Shown here: piece after piece, positions 15,533 to 26,299 of the stretch
How the letters are laid out: the number at the start of each line of letters is the position of its first letter
Numbering within the stretch: the stretch's first letter is position 1
NCBI GenBank assembly: GCA_047518005.1
Contig: JAKZRT010000065.1
Span: 1-64,000, forward strand
Direction: 5' to 3'
Length of the DNA: 64,000 nucleotides
Source: JAKZRT01 sp047518005
GTDB taxonomy: Bacteria; Pseudomonadota; Alphaproteobacteria; Rhodobacterales; Rhodobacteraceae
Made by a program: the position numbers and the translations under genes
Notes under the pieces: generated by a model
The model's database searches: none
Seen by the model: only the letters and a program-made list of their open reading frames with translations
What the model was told of the DNA's origin: nothing

Positions 15533-15988
15533 ATGCGCAAATTTCTGGTTGTGCTGGACGACAGCCGCGAGTGCCTGAACGCGATGCGCTTTGCGGCGAT
15601 GCGGGCCGCGAACACGCAGGGCGGGGTGCAAATTCTGTCGGTGATCCCGCCGGACGAGTTCAACCACTGGATCGGGGTGGGCGACATCATGCGCGAAGAG
15701 GCGCGCGAGCGCATTCATGCGCATTTCGAGGTCTTCGCCAAATGGATGCGCGACCGGCAGGGGGTCGACCCCGAACTTGCGGTGCGCGAGGGCGAAGCGG
15801 TGCCGGAGATTCTGGCGCAGATACGCGACGACAAGGATATCGGAGTTCTGGTTCTGGGCGCGGGCACCGACAAGGGCGGCCCCGGGCCGCTGGTGACGCA
15901 ATTGTCCAAAGCCTCGGCCAGCCTGCCGGTTCCGATCACCATTGTGCCGGGGGATCTGTCGAAAGATCGGCTCGAGGCAATTACTTAG
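15533..15988 (+). CDS. universal stress protein, UspA family
   Basis: 151 residues with the Rossmann-like Usp fold. The start RKFLVVLDDSRECLNAMRFA is typical, and GVLVLGAGTDKGGPGPLVTQL matches the ATP-loop region in variant form, followed by the final strand VPITIVPG. It may bind nucleotide and is generally stress-induced. The start at ATG 15533 is supported by GGAG at 15521-15524. It stands alone, with about 200 bases of unremarkable sequence before nifU. Confidence 0.88.
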   Translation: MRKFLVVLDDSRECLNAMRFAAMRAANTQGGVQILSVIPPDEFNHWIGVGDIMREEARERIHAHFEVFAKWMRDRQGVDPELAVREGEAVPEILAQIRDDKDIGVLVLGAGTDKGGPGPLVTQLSKASASLPVPITIVPGDLSKDRLEAIT

Positions 15989-16197
15989 GTGCGCCGCGAG
16001 GGGCGCGGTATCTTTGGCTCTTTCTGGGTGATAATATCCGCGCCGGAGGCCGGACATCTGCCATGGGCAGGCCCAATCAGGAGGTTTTCGCCCCGAGCGC
16101 TGACTTTGATCGGGGTGACCAAAGCCCGGCTTAGAATCGTTCCAAATCTTGACTTGGTCGCACGGCTTGCGCATATCCATGGTGAACGGAGGCGAAA

Positions 16198-16758
16198 ATG
16201 TTCATCCAGACCGAATCCACGCCAAACCCGGCGACGTTGAAATTTCTGCCCGGCCAAGCCGTGCTGGCGGCGGGCACGGCGGACTTTCCCAATACCCAAA
16301 GCACGGGCAAATCGCCTTTGGCGCAGCGCATTTTTGCCGTGGCTGGGGTGAGCGGTGTCTTTTTTGGCAGTGATTTCATCACTGTGACCAAGACCGACGA
16401 AACCCAGTGGGATCACGTTAAACCGGCGATCCTGGGCGCGATCATGGAGCATTTCCAGTCCGGGCACCCGCTTATCGAAGGTGCTGATCCGGCCCTGTCG
16501 GGGCATGCCGAGCACGATGGCGAAAACGGCGAGATCGTGGGACAGATCAAGGAATTGCTTGATACCCGCGTGCGTCCGGCGGTGGCCCAGGACGGTGGCG
16601 ACATCACATTCCATGGGTTTGAGCGGGGCGTCGTCTACCTGCATATGCAGGGCGCCTGCGCCGGGTGTCCGTCGTCAACGCTGACGCTGAAAATGGGCAT
16701 CGAGAACCTGCTCAAGCACTATATCCCCGAAGTGGTCGAGGTTCGTCCGGTCAGCTGA
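16198..16758 (+). CDS. NifU-like Fe-S scaffold/carrier (Nfu)
   Basis: 186 residues. The N-terminal 85 residues form an Nfu_N domain (MFIQTESTPNPATLKFLPG), and the C-terminal domain carries GACAGCPSST with the cluster-binding CxxC (154 and 157). Nfu proteins carry 4Fe-4S clusters to target enzymes. Two-domain alphaproteobacterial and mitochondrial NFU1 proteins have this layout and length. Its TGA overlaps the ATG of tsaB (TGATG), so the two are translated together. Confidence 0.93.
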   Translation: MFIQTESTPNPATLKFLPGQAVLAAGTADFPNTQSTGKSPLAQRIFAVAGVSGVFFGSDFITVTKTDETQWDHVKPAILGAIMEHFQSGHPLIEGADPALSGHAEHDGENGEIVGQIKELLDTRVRPAVAQDGGDITFHGFERGVVYLHMQGACAGCPSSTLTLKMGIENLLKHYIPEVVEVRPVS

Positions 16759-17420
16759 TGACCGCGGACCCGGTGATTCTGGCCTTTGACACCGCGGCCG
16801 CGCATTGCGCGGCCGCGGTGCTGTCTGGGGGTCAGGTTTTGGCGGCAGAACATCTGCAAATTGAACGCGGCCAGGGCGAGCATCTGTTCGGGGTTCTGGA
16901 AAGCACACTGGAGGCGGCGCGAATATCCTGGTCTGATCTGACCAGACTGGGGGTTGGCATCGGGCCCGGCAATTTTACCGGTATCCGGATTTCGGTCGCG
17001 GCGGCGCGCGGGCTTTCGATGTCGCTTGGGATCCCCGCAGTGGGCGTCAGCCTGCTGGAGGCGCTGGCGTTCGGGACCAAGGGCGCGCTTGTCGCCTGCC
17101 TAGATGCGCGCCGGGATCATGTTTATATTCAAGTGTTTAGAGACGGAGTGCCGACCTCAGAACCGTCCCTGACCGGGCTTTCCGACGTGCCCGACATCGC
17201 GGTACCACCAGAGGCCGTCGCGGTGGGTCCCGCTGCGGGCGACGTGGCGGCGCGGCTGGGTCTGATCGAAGTTCCGATGGTCCGGTCGCCCGCCATCGCC
17301 ATTGCCGGCGCGGCCGAGGCCGGGCGCGCGGACCCCGACAGCCCGCCGGTTCCGCTTTACATCCGTCCGCCCGATGCCGCACCGCCGCGCGACCCGGCCC
17401 CGGCTGTTTTGGGCGGATGA
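16758..17420 (+). CDS. tsaB: tRNA threonylcarbamoyladenosine biosynthesis protein TsaB
   Basis: 220 residues. The ASKHA start ILAFDTAAAHCAAAVL and the motif GIGPGNFTGIRISVAAARGL are diagnostic for TsaB, the non-catalytic partner of TsaD in making t6A37 on tRNAs that read ANN codons. The C-terminus is Pro-rich. The order nifU-tsaB-rimI, with overlaps or no gaps, is common in Rhodobacterales and supports the call. Confidence 0.93.
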   Translation: MTADPVILAFDTAAAHCAAAVLSGGQVLAAEHLQIERGQGEHLFGVLESTLEAARISWSDLTRLGVGIGPGNFTGIRISVAAARGLSMSLGIPAVGVSLLEALAFGTKGALVACLDARRDHVYIQVFRDGVPTSEPSLTGLSDVPDIAVPPEAVAVGPAAGDVAARLGLIEVPMVRSPAIAIAGAAEAGRADPDSPPVPLYIRPPDAAPPRDPAPAVLGG

Positions 17421-17909
17421 ATGACCCCGGCCGCTATGGCCCACCTGCACGGCCTGTGCTTTGTCACCCCGCGCCCGTGGTCGCAGGAAGCGTTCCAAGC
17501 CCTGCTATCGGACGAAAAGGTACAGCATATGGTGCGCAAAGGCGGGTTTGTCATGCTGCGGGTCATCGCGGATGAAGCCGAAATCCTGACGCTGGCCGTC
17601 GCGCCCGAAACCCGCCGCCGCGGCGTTGGAACCGTACTGGTTGCCGGCGCAATGGCGGCAGCGAGATCGGCGGGTGCGGCGCAGATATTTCCCGAGGTTT
17701 CCGCAGAAATCGATGCGGCGATAAACCATTGCGGGGCCTCGGGATTTGAGCGGGCAGGACGCCGAAAAGGCTACTACCGCGCCCCCCGGGGTGCCCGCAT
17801 CGACGCTTTGACATCGGCAAGATTGCTTTGGCGTGTGGTGATTGCCGGGGCGGAAAGGTTAAAATACCTATTGACCCCCCCTGTGCGCTGCGGTCTGATC
17901 GGTAAATGA
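17421..17909 (+). CDS. rimI: RimI-type ribosomal protein N-acetyltransferase
   Basis: 162 residues with a GNAT fold. VAPETRRRGVGTVLVAGAMA is the acetyl-CoA-binding motif A, followed by FPEVSAEIDAAINHCGASGF and RRKGYYRAPRGARIDAL, the usual RimI end region. RimI acetylates the N-terminal Ala of ribosomal protein S18. The frame runs about 25 residues past the normal end (LLWRVVIAGAERLKYLL onward), suggesting an altered 3' end or loss of an original stop. The start abuts the tsaB stop. Confidence 0.85.
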   Translation: MTPAAMAHLHGLCFVTPRPWSQEAFQALLSDEKVQHMVRKGGFVMLRVIADEAEILTLAVAPETRRRGVGTVLVAGAMAAARSAGAAQIFPEVSAEIDAAINHCGASGFERAGRRKGYYRAPRGARIDALTSARLLWRVVIAGAERLKYLLTPPVRCGLIGK

Positions 17910-17919
17910 TCACTGATCA
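17907..17919. promoter_or_regulatory. candidate operator upstream of the BMP transporter operon
   Basis: TGATCACTGATCA has two palindromic TGATCA units and is itself nearly symmetric. It overlaps the rimI stop and lies 68 bases before the first importer gene. Between it and the start is a CACCCC/GGGGTG hairpin (17937-17952). It may be a regulator site for nucleoside uptake. Confidence 0.4.
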
Positions 17920-17986
17920 ATCTGCTCACTTGACGGCACCCCTCGGGGGGTGGCGGAAATAACAAGTTCCAAACGGGAGGAAAAAC

Positions 17987-18982
17987 ATGACCTTAACAAA
18001 GAAACTTTTGGGCGCTGTGGCCACGATTGCGCTGAGCGCCTCGGCGCTGGCGGCTGAACCGGCGCTGATCTACGATCTTGGCGGGAAATTCGACAAGTCG
18101 TTCAACGAGGCCGCGTTCAACGGGGCCAAAAGATGGGCCGAAGAAACCGGCGGCACCTATAAAGAAGTCGAAATGCAGTCCGAAGCTCAGCGCGAACAGG
18201 CCCTGCGCCGTTTCGCCGAGGCCGGTATGAACCCAATCATCACGACGGGTTTTGCCTTCAGCTCGGCCCTGGCCGAAGTTGCACCCGACTATCCGGACAC
18301 CAACTTTGTCACCGTTGACGGCTGGGTCGATGCACCAAACGTTCACGTTGTGGGCTTTACCGAGCACGAAGGATCGTACCTGGTTGGTATGATCGCGGCG
18401 CTGGCGTCCAAGTCTGGCACTGTGGGCTTTATCGGCGGCATGGACATTCCGCTGATCCGCAAGTTCGGCTGCGGCTATGCCCAGGGCGTCAAGGCGGTGA
18501 ACCCTGACGCGACCGTGATCTCGAACATGACCGGCACCACGCCGAGCGCATGGAATGACCCGGTGAAGGGCTCCGAGCTGACCAAAGCCCAGATCGCCCA
18601 AGGCGCGGACGTGATCTATGCCGCTGCTGGCGGCACCGGCGTTGGTGTTTTGCAGACGGCAGCTGACGAAGGCATCCTTTCGATCGGTGTGGACAGCAAC
18701 CAGAACCACCTGCACCCGGGTTCGGTTCTGACCTCGATGCTGAAGCGCGTCGATGTCGCGGTTTATGCGATGATGAAAGCCGGCGAGGACCTTCAGCCCG
18801 GGTATCAGGTTCTGAACCTTGCCAACGACGGTGTCGGCTATTCGATGGACGAACACAACGCTGCGCTGATTTCGGCTGACATGGCGGCGACCGCTGATGC
18901 TGCCAAAGCATCGATCATCGCGGGCGATCTGGTGGTTCACGACTATACGTCCGACGATACCTGCCCGGCGCTGGACTTCTGA
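17987..18982 (+). CDS. BMP-family ABC transporter substrate-binding protein
   Basis: 331 residues. A cleavable Sec signal ends near ALAAEP, and the mature protein begins ALIYDLGGKFDKSFNEAAF, the BMP/PnrA signature. GFIGGMDIPLIRKFGCGY and YAAAGGTGVGVLQTA are further family motifs. BMP proteins bind purine nucleosides in the periplasm and hand them to an ABC importer. There is no lipobox, so it is soluble. A strong GGGAGG precedes the ATG at 17987. It is the first gene of a four-gene importer operon. Confidence 0.92.
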   Translation: MTLTKKLLGAVATIALSASALAAEPALIYDLGGKFDKSFNEAAFNGAKRWAEETGGTYKEVEMQSEAQREQALRRFAEAGMNPIITTGFAFSSALAEVAPDYPDTNFVTVDGWVDAPNVHVVGFTEHEGSYLVGMIAALASKSGTVGFIGGMDIPLIRKFGCGYAQGVKAVNPDATVISNMTGTTPSAWNDPVKGSELTKAQIAQGADVIYAAAGGTGVGVLQTAADEGILSIGVDSNQNHLHPGSVLTSMLKRVDVAVYAMMKAGEDLQPGYQVLNLANDGVGYSMDEHNAALISADMAATADAAKASIIAGDLVVHDYTSDDTCPALDF

Positions 18983-18983
18983 T

Positions 18984-20564
<1,581 letters not shown>

Positions 20565-20567
20565 ACC

Positions 20568-21662
20568 ATGAACGCCATGCCAAAATGGGCCGATGTGATC
20601 CTGATCCCGCTGATCAGCCTGATGCTTGCCGCGCTGATTTCCGCGCTGGTGATCCTGGCCATCGGCGAAGACCCCTGGTTCGCGCTGAAAACCATGGTCA
20701 CCGGGTCGCTGGCGTCGACTTATGGCTGGGGCTACACGCTTTATTATGCGACCAACTTCATTTTCACCGGTCTGGCGGTTTCGGTCGCCTTCCACGCGCG
20801 GCTGTTCAACATAGGCGGCGAGGGCCAGGCCACATTGGGTGGCCTTGGGGTGGCGCTGGTGGCGCTTGGCATTCCCTGGCCGCACTGGGCCTTTGCCCTG
20901 CCCGCCGCAGTTCTCAGCGGCGCGATCTTCGGGGCCGCCTGGGCGGCGATCCCGGCGTATCTTCAGGCCAAGCGCGGCAGCCACATAGTGATCACCACGA
21001 TCATGTTCAACTATATCGGTTTTTCGCTACTCAACTACATGCTGGTCAACGTATTGCGACCCAAAGGGTCGATGGACCCGGCCAGCGGCAAGTTTCCCGA
21101 GGGCACCCATCTGCCCACCTTTCAGGACATGTTTTCGACCGACACGGTGCAGCTTTTCCGGGGCGCGCCGGTCAACATCACCTTTTTCATCGCGGTGGCG
21201 GCCTGTTTTGGGGTCTGGTATCTGATCTGGCGCACGCGCCTTGGCTATCAGATCCGCGCCCTCGGCCATTCTGAGACCGCCGCGGTTTACGCCGGTATCT
21301 CGCCGTTCCGCATTACCATGATCGCGATGCTGATCTCGGGCGGGCTGGCCGGACTGATGGCAATCAACAACGTCATGGGCGAGGCCGAGCGGTTGATCTT
21401 GAATGCGGTCGAAGGGGCGGGGTTTATCGGCATCGCGGTGGCGCTAATGGGACGGTCGCACCCGTTTGGGGTGTTTCTGGCGGCGCTGCTTTTTGGGTTC
21501 CTCTTTCAGGGCGGGGCCGAGCTGAGCCTGTGGACCAACATCCCGGTGCAGCTGATCACCGTCATTCAGGCGCTGGTAATCCTCTTTACCGGGGCGCTGG
21601 ACAACATGGTGCGCATGCCGCTTGAGCGGGTGTTTTTATCCTTCAGGAAGAGGCGTTCGTGA
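20568..21662 (+). CDS. nucleoside ABC importer permease 1
   Basis: 364 residues with about ten membrane spans. The motif LFNIGGEGQATLGGLGVAL and the block HSETAAVYAGISPFRITMIAM are typical of YufP/NupP-type branched permeases. It follows the ATPase gene by three bases, and its stop overlaps the next ATG. It forms the channel with the following permease. Confidence 0.92.
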   Translation: MNAMPKWADVILIPLISLMLAALISALVILAIGEDPWFALKTMVTGSLASTYGWGYTLYYATNFIFTGLAVSVAFHARLFNIGGEGQATLGGLGVALVALGIPWPHWAFALPAAVLSGAIFGAAWAAIPAYLQAKRGSHIVITTIMFNYIGFSLLNYMLVNVLRPKGSMDPASGKFPEGTHLPTFQDMFSTDTVQLFRGAPVNITFFIAVAACFGVWYLIWRTRLGYQIRALGHSETAAVYAGISPFRITMIAMLISGGLAGLMAINNVMGEAERLILNAVEGAGFIGIAVALMGRSHPFGVFLAALLFGFLFQGGAELSLWTNIPVQLITVIQALVILFTGALDNMVRMPLERVFLSFRKRRS

Positions 21663-22630
21663 TGGATTTCTCAACCATCCTGCAAATACTCGATTCGACG
21701 GTTCGCCTTTCCATACCGCTGCTGTTTGCCTGCCTGGCCGGGCTGTTTTCCGAACGCGCCGGGATTTTTGACATCGGGCTCGAGGGCAAGATGTTGTTTG
21801 CGGCGTTCTTCTCGGGGGCGGTGGCCTTTACCACCGGGTCGGTCTGGGTCGGGATGCTGGCCGGCATCGCGGCTTCGGTTTCGTTGTCGATCGTGCATGG
21901 GCTGGCCTCGATCACTTTCCGCGGCAACCAACTGATTTCGGGCGTGGCGATCAACTTTCTGGCCGCCGGTCTGACCGTTCTGATCGCGCAGGACTGGTTC
22001 GCACAAGGCGGACGCACGCCGTCGCTGTCCGGTGCTGCGCGGTTCAATGCGCTGACCCTGCCCTTTGCCGATGCTCTGCGCGGTGTGCCGGTACTGGGTC
22101 CGATCTATGCCGAGCTGATCTCGGGGCACACGTTTCTTGTCTATCTGGGCTTTCTGACCGTTCCGGCAACCTGGTGGGTGCTGTTTCGCACCCGGTTCGG
22201 GCTGCGCCTGCGCGCGGTTGGCGAAAACCCTGCCGCAGTCGACACGGCGGGCGTCAACGTGGTCTTGCTCAGGTATCTGGCCGTGGTCATCTGCGGCGTG
22301 CTTTGCGGGCTGGCCGGGGCTTACCTGGCCACCGGGCTGCAGGCGGGTTTTGTCAAGGATATGAGTGCCGGACGCGGCTTTATCGCGCTGGCGGCGCTTA
22401 TATTTGCCAAGTGGCGGCCGTGGTACGCGCTTTACGCGACGCTTCTTTTCGGGTTCCTTCAGGCGCTTTCGCTGCGACCCGATGCGGTCAAGCTGATGAC
22501 ACGTGTTGATATCCCGGTGCAACTGCTGGACGCGCTGCCCTATATCCTGACCGTGGTTATTCTGGCGGGATTTGTCGGCAAGGCGATCCCGCCGCGCGCC
22601 GGTGGCGAAGCTTACGTGAAAGAGAGCTAG
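21662..22630 (+). CDS. nucleoside ABC importer permease 2
   Basis: 322 residues, all membrane. SERAGIFDIGLEGKMLFAAF and ENPAAVDTAGVNVVLLRYLAV are the YufQ/NupQ signatures, and it pairs with the preceding permease. The GTG at 21659 and ATG at 21662 are both possible starts; I take the ATG, which overlaps the upstream TGA. It closes the importer operon. A dispersed repeat follows. Confidence 0.92.
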   Translation: MDFSTILQILDSTVRLSIPLLFACLAGLFSERAGIFDIGLEGKMLFAAFFSGAVAFTTGSVWVGMLAGIAASVSLSIVHGLASITFRGNQLISGVAINFLAAGLTVLIAQDWFAQGGRTPSLSGAARFNALTLPFADALRGVPVLGPIYAELISGHTFLVYLGFLTVPATWWVLFRTRFGLRLRAVGENPAAVDTAGVNVVLLRYLAVVICGVLCGLAGAYLATGLQAGFVKDMSAGRGFIALAALIFAKWRPWYALYATLLFGFLQALSLRPDAVKLMTRVDIPVQLLDALPYILTVVILAGFVGKAIPPRAGGEAYVKES

Positions 22631-22666
22631 GCGAATAGTCGGCCAAGCCCGCTGTGCTTCCTATCA

Positions 22667-22720
22667 TCCTTCCAAAATCACTCCGGGGAGCGCGAGGGGC
22701 AGCGCCCCTCGCCCCGTAGC
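22667..22720 (-). repeat. dispersed GC-rich intergenic repeat, copy C
   Basis: On the minus strand it reads GCGCTGCCCCTCGCG then CTCCCCGGAGTGATTTTGG and AAGGATGATAG. It shares 26 identical bases with copy A at 6103. It lies between the convergent importer operon and ornithine cyclodeaminase gene and can fold, so it may terminate both. Confidence 0.65.
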
Positions 22721-22745
22721 GACGCGCGTGCGCGGCGCAAATCCT

Positions 22746-23792
22746 TCAGGTTTTGGCGCGCTGGAGCATGCCGAAAAGGTCGCGCGGGTCGTCGGGGTCG
22801 GCCAGCAGGTCGAGCAATGCGCAGGCGTCGGACGTAAGGTTGTCGCGCACGTAACGCAGCGCGCTGAAGTCTTCGATGGCAAAACCGACGCTGTCGAAAA
22901 GCGTGATCTGGCGGGCGTCGGTACGTCCGTGATGCGCGCCGGTGATCACCCGCCAGAGCTCGGTCACCGGGTGATCGTCGTCAAGTTGCTGGATCTCGCC
23001 CTCGATCCGCGTCTGGGCCGGGTATTCCACGATAATTTCCGAGCGCAGCAGGATATCGCGGTGCAGTTCGGTCTTGCCGGGACAGTCGCCACCGACCGCG
23101 TTGATATGCACGCCTGCGCCGACCATATTGTCGGTCAGTATCGTCGCATTTTGCTTGTCGGCGGTGCAGGTGGTCAGAATACCCGCCCCCTCGATCGCCT
23201 CTTGGGGCGCTCCGCAGGCCACGAAAGTCAGGCCGGAGCCGTCCAGGTTGCGCGCCATCTTGGCGGTCGCATCCGGGTCGATGTCATAGGCGCGCACGGT
23301 GGTCACACCGCAGATCGCGCGAAACGCCAGCGCCTGGAATTCCGACTGCGCGCCATTGCCGATCATTGCCATGGTGGTGGCACCCGCGGGCGCCAGTACC
23401 CGCGCCGCCAGCGCCGACATGGCGGCCGTGCGGACCGCGGTCAGCACGGTCATTTCGGACAGAAGTACCGGATAACCGGTGGCGACATCGGCCAAAAGCC
23501 CGAAAGCGGTCACGGTCTGGCGCCCGGACTGCGTGTTCTTGGGGTGCCCGTTGACATATTTGAACCCGTAGACCTCGCCGTCCGAGGTCGGCATCAGTTC
23601 GATCACCCCCTCGGTCGAATGCGAAGCCACGCGCGGGGTCTTGTCAAAGCTCTCCCAGCGGCGGAAATCATCCTCGATATACCCCGCCACGCCCCTCAGC
23701 ATCGTCTCGAGCCCGATGGCATGCACCAGGCGCATCATGTTCTCGACGCTGACGAAGGGCACCAGCGCAAGGTCCGAGGGCAGCGGCGGCAT
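22746..23792 (-). CDS. ornithine cyclodeaminase
   Basis: 348 residues of the OCD/mu-crystallin family, which converts ornithine to proline and ammonia using bound NAD. The Rossmann segment TTMAMIGNGAQSEFQALAF, the substrate-region GEVYGFKYVNGHP, and the late HINAVGGDCPGKTELH are diagnostic. It lies 11 bases downstream of arginase on the same strand, so arginine to ornithine to proline is a natural joint pathway. Confidence 0.92.
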   Translation of the reverse strand: MPPLPSDLALVPFVSVENMMRLVHAIGLETMLRGVAGYIEDDFRRWESFDKTPRVASHSTEGVIELMPTSDGEVYGFKYVNGHPKNTQSGRQTVTAFGLLADVATGYPVLLSEMTVLTAVRTAAMSALAARVLAPAGATTMAMIGNGAQSEFQALAFRAICGVTTVRAYDIDPDATAKMARNLDGSGLTFVACGAPQEAIEGAGILTTCTADKQNATILTDNMVGAGVHINAVGGDCPGKTELHRDILLRSEIIVEYPAQTRIEGEIQQLDDDHPVTELWRVITGAHHGRTDARQITLFDSVGFAIEDFSALRYVRDNLTSDACALLDLLADPDDPRDLFGMLQRAKT

Positions 23793-23803
23793 GGGCGGGC
23801 TCC

Positions 23804-24727
23804 TTACACGTAGGCGCGGGTCGGGCGGTCGAAAACACGGCGACCCAGAAGCGAGGCGGTCAGATCGACCATCAAGGACGCGGTCCGACCGCGTTCGTCA
23901 AGAAAGGGGTTCAGTTCGACAAGGTCGAGCGAGGTCACCAGGCCGGCGTCCGAGAGGATCTCCATCACCAGATGCGCTTCGCGGAAGGTGGTGCCACCCG
24001 GCACGGTGGTTCCCACGGCGGGGGCAATCGCGGGGTCGAGGAAATCGACGTCCAGCGACACGTGCAGCGCCGCGTCAGCTGCTTTGACGCGGGCCAGAAA
24101 CTCGCGCAGCGGTGCCGAGATGCCGTTCTCGTCGATGTCGCGCATGTCGTGGGCGAAACACGGGCTGGCCTGAAGCGCCCTTCTTTCGGCCCCGTCCACT
24201 GACCGCAGCCCGATGAGGCCGATCTGTTCGTCCGGCACGGGTGCGCTCACTATCGGAAACCCAGGAAATCCGGCCCGCCCGGCAACGTAAGCCAACGGCG
24301 TGCCATGGACGTTGCCCGAGGGCGACGTGGCCAGCGTGTGAAAGTCGGAATGCGCGTCGAGCCAGAGCACATATTGCGCGCGGCCCACCGCAGCGGCCGC
24401 CTTGGCGACGCCCGAGACGGTGCCAAGCGACAGCGCGTGATCGCCGCCCATGAAGATCGGCATGGCGCGTCCGACCGCCGCCTCGGCAACCTCGGCCAGC
24501 GACCGGGTCCAGGCGATGTTTTCGGCCAGGGCATAGACATCGGGCGCGTCCTCGGGAACCGGCGACAGCGCCGCGGGCGCGACGTCACCGGTATCGGTAA
24601 CATCGTGGCCAAGGTTTGCCAGTTCGTCGACCAGCCCGGCCACGCGGTAGGCCTCGGGGCCCATGACACAGCCCCGGCGGCGCTTGCCGCTGTCCGTCGG
24701 CACACCAACAAGTTCGATCCGGGCCAT
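23804..24727 (-). CDS. arginase
   Basis: 307 residues. The manganese ligands are visible in GGDHALSLG, WLDAHSDFHT and SLDVDFLDP, and GTTVPGGTTFREAH is the family block. Cytosolic arginase hydrolyses arginine to ornithine and urea. The start ATG at 24727 faces an Lrp-type regulator across about 110 bases. The downstream cyclodeaminase completes catabolism to proline. Confidence 0.95.
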   Translation of the reverse strand: MARIELVGVPTDSGKRRRGCVMGPEAYRVAGLVDELANLGHDVTDTGDVAPAALSPVPEDAPDVYALAENIAWTRSLAEVAEAAVGRAMPIFMGGDHALSLGTVSGVAKAAAAVGRAQYVLWLDAHSDFHTLATSPSGNVHGTPLAYVAGRAGFPGFPIVSAPVPDEQIGLIGLRSVDGAERRALQASPCFAHDMRDIDENGISAPLREFLARVKAADAALHVSLDVDFLDPAIAPAVGTTVPGGTTFREAHLVMEILSDAGLVTSLDLVELNPFLDERGRTASLMVDLTASLLGRRVFDRPTRAYV

Positions 24728-24756
24728 TGGCAGTCTCCATTTGCTTACGCACGATC

Positions 24757-24820
24757 TATTGGCATTTCGCCCAACAAATAAGCCTGCAATTTGGTCAATA
24801 CGAACCTATTATAGCCAATA
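24757..24820. promoter_or_regulatory. divergent promoter with flanking inverted repeat
   Basis: TATTGGC (24757-24763) and GCCAATA (24814-24820) are inverted copies at the two sides of the arginase/Lrp intergenic region, which is AT-rich. Lrp-type regulators often wrap DNA between such paired sites, so these are candidate autoregulatory and arginase control sites. Confidence 0.45.
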
Positions 24821-24840
24821 TGAAGTCATTTTCTGCCATT

Positions 24841-25275
24841 ATGGACGCAACTGACCGCGCCCTGATTTCCGCGCTGCGCCGCGACGGGCGGCTTTTGATC
24901 TCGGATCTGGCGCGGCTTCTGGGCGTCTCGCGGACCACGGTTCGCGCGCGCCTTGACCGGATGATCGCCACCGGCCGCATTCGCGGGTTTACGGTGCTGA
25001 CCGCCGAGGATGTCGAATCCAGCCCGGTGCGCGGATTGATGATGCTGTCGATCGAGGGCGCGGGTGCGGATCGCGTGAACCGGCAGCTTGCGGGATTGCC
25101 GCAGGTGGTGAATGTGCATTCCACCAATGGCAAGTGGGACCTGATCGCCGAGCTTGGGACAGATTCGCTGGAGACACTGGACCGGGTGCTGGCCGATATC
25201 CGGCGCATTCCCGGGGTGGCGGCCAGCGAAACCAACCTGCTTTTGAGCACCCGGCGCGGCAGCCGAAGCGGCTGA
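24841..25275 (+). CDS. Lrp/AsnC-family regulator
   Basis: 144 residues. The N-terminal HTH (RALISALRRDGRLLISDLARLL then VSRTTVRARLDRMIATG) is followed by an Lrp ligand-binding half with VNVHSTNGKWDLIAELGTDS. Family members usually begin at the equivalent of MDATDRALI, so I chose ATG 24841. An in-frame ATG at 24820 adds seven residues. Neither has a strong ribosome site. It is divergent from arginase and ornithine cyclodeaminase, which it probably activates in response to arginine or ornithine. Confidence 0.88.
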   Translation: MDATDRALISALRRDGRLLISDLARLLGVSRTTVRARLDRMIATGRIRGFTVLTAEDVESSPVRGLMMLSIEGAGADRVNRQLAGLPQVVNVHSTNGKWDLIAELGTDSLETLDRVLADIRRIPGVAASETNLLLSTRRGSRSG

Positions 25276-25378
25276 GCCGCATCGAACCACTTTCGATCCG
25301 ATTTGCCGCAGGGCTGGACCTATTATCCGCCAAGCGCATCCGCTAAGGGGGGCGCACAAACGCCCCGGACCACACTCC

Positions 25379-26299
25379 ATGCAGATTTATCTTCCCATTG
25401 CCGAGGTATCCGTCAACGCTTTCCTGTTGCTCGGCCTTGGCGGTATGGTTGGTGTCCTTTCCGGCATGTTCGGCGTGGGGGGCGGTTTCTTGATGACGCC
25501 GCTGCTGTTTTTCATCGGCATCCCGCCGGCGGTTGCGGTGGCCACCGAAGCCAACCAGATCGTTGCGTCGTCTTTTTCCGGGGCACTGGCGCATTTCCGG
25601 CGCAGGACGGTTGACCTGAGAATGGGGCTGGTCCTGTTGGCCGGCGGCCTGATCGGAGCCGCACTGGGCATCCAGCTTTTCAATTTTCTCAAAGCCCAGG
25701 GTCAGGTCGATCTGCTGGTCAAACTGTGTTACGTCGTCTTTCTGGGGCTCATCGGCGGCCTGATGTTCTTAGAGAGCCTGCGCGCGCTGCGCCGATCAAA
25801 GCGCACCGGCGCGGTCCCTGCGCGCAAGAAACATACTTGGATCCATTCGCTGCCGTTCAAGATGCGGTTTCGGACGTCGGGCCTGTATATTTCGGTCATA
25901 CCGCCGGTGGTGGTCGGCATGCTGGTCGGCGTTTTGGCCGCGATCATGGGGGTCGGCGGCGGGTTCATCATGGTGCCCGCGATGATCTATGTCCTCGGCG
26001 TGCCCACCAAAGTGGTGATCGGCACGTCGCTTTTTCAGATCATTTTCGTCACTGCATTCACCACGCTGTTGCACGCCACCACGAACTTTACGGTCGATAT
26101 GATGCTGGCGGTTCTGTTGCTGATCGGCGGCGTCGTCGGGGCCCAGGTTGGCACCCGCATCGGGGTCCGCCTGAAGGCCGAGCAACTGCGCATTCTGCTG
26201 GCCGGCCTGGTGCTGGCGGTCTGTGGCAAACTGGCGTTCGACCTGCTGGTCATGCCGTCCGAACTTTACTCGCTTGGACCAGTGGGGGGGCACGGATGA
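25379..26299 (+). CDS. TSUP-family (TauE/SafE) anion exporter
   Basis: 306 residues with eight or so membrane spans in two halves, each with the family glycine motif: GMFGVGGGFLMTPLLFF and IMGVGGGFIMVPAMIYV. TauE/SafE proteins export sulfite or sulfonate-derived anions or take up organic acids. The stop overlaps the ATG of the next gene, a membrane-anchored protein of the TIGR02186 family, so the two probably work together. This long central-loop form is common in Rhodobacterales. Confidence 0.88.
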   Translation: MQIYLPIAEVSVNAFLLLGLGGMVGVLSGMFGVGGGFLMTPLLFFIGIPPAVAVATEANQIVASSFSGALAHFRRRTVDLRMGLVLLAGGLIGAALGIQLFNFLKAQGQVDLLVKLCYVVFLGLIGGLMFLESLRALRRSKRTGAVPARKKHTWIHSLPFKMRFRTSGLYISVIPPVVVGMLVGVLAAIMGVGGGFIMVPAMIYVLGVPTKVVIGTSLFQIIFVTAFTTLLHATTNFTVDMMLAVLLLIGGVVGAQVGTRIGVRLKAEQLRILLAGLVLAVCGKLAFDLLVMPSELYSLGPVGGHG

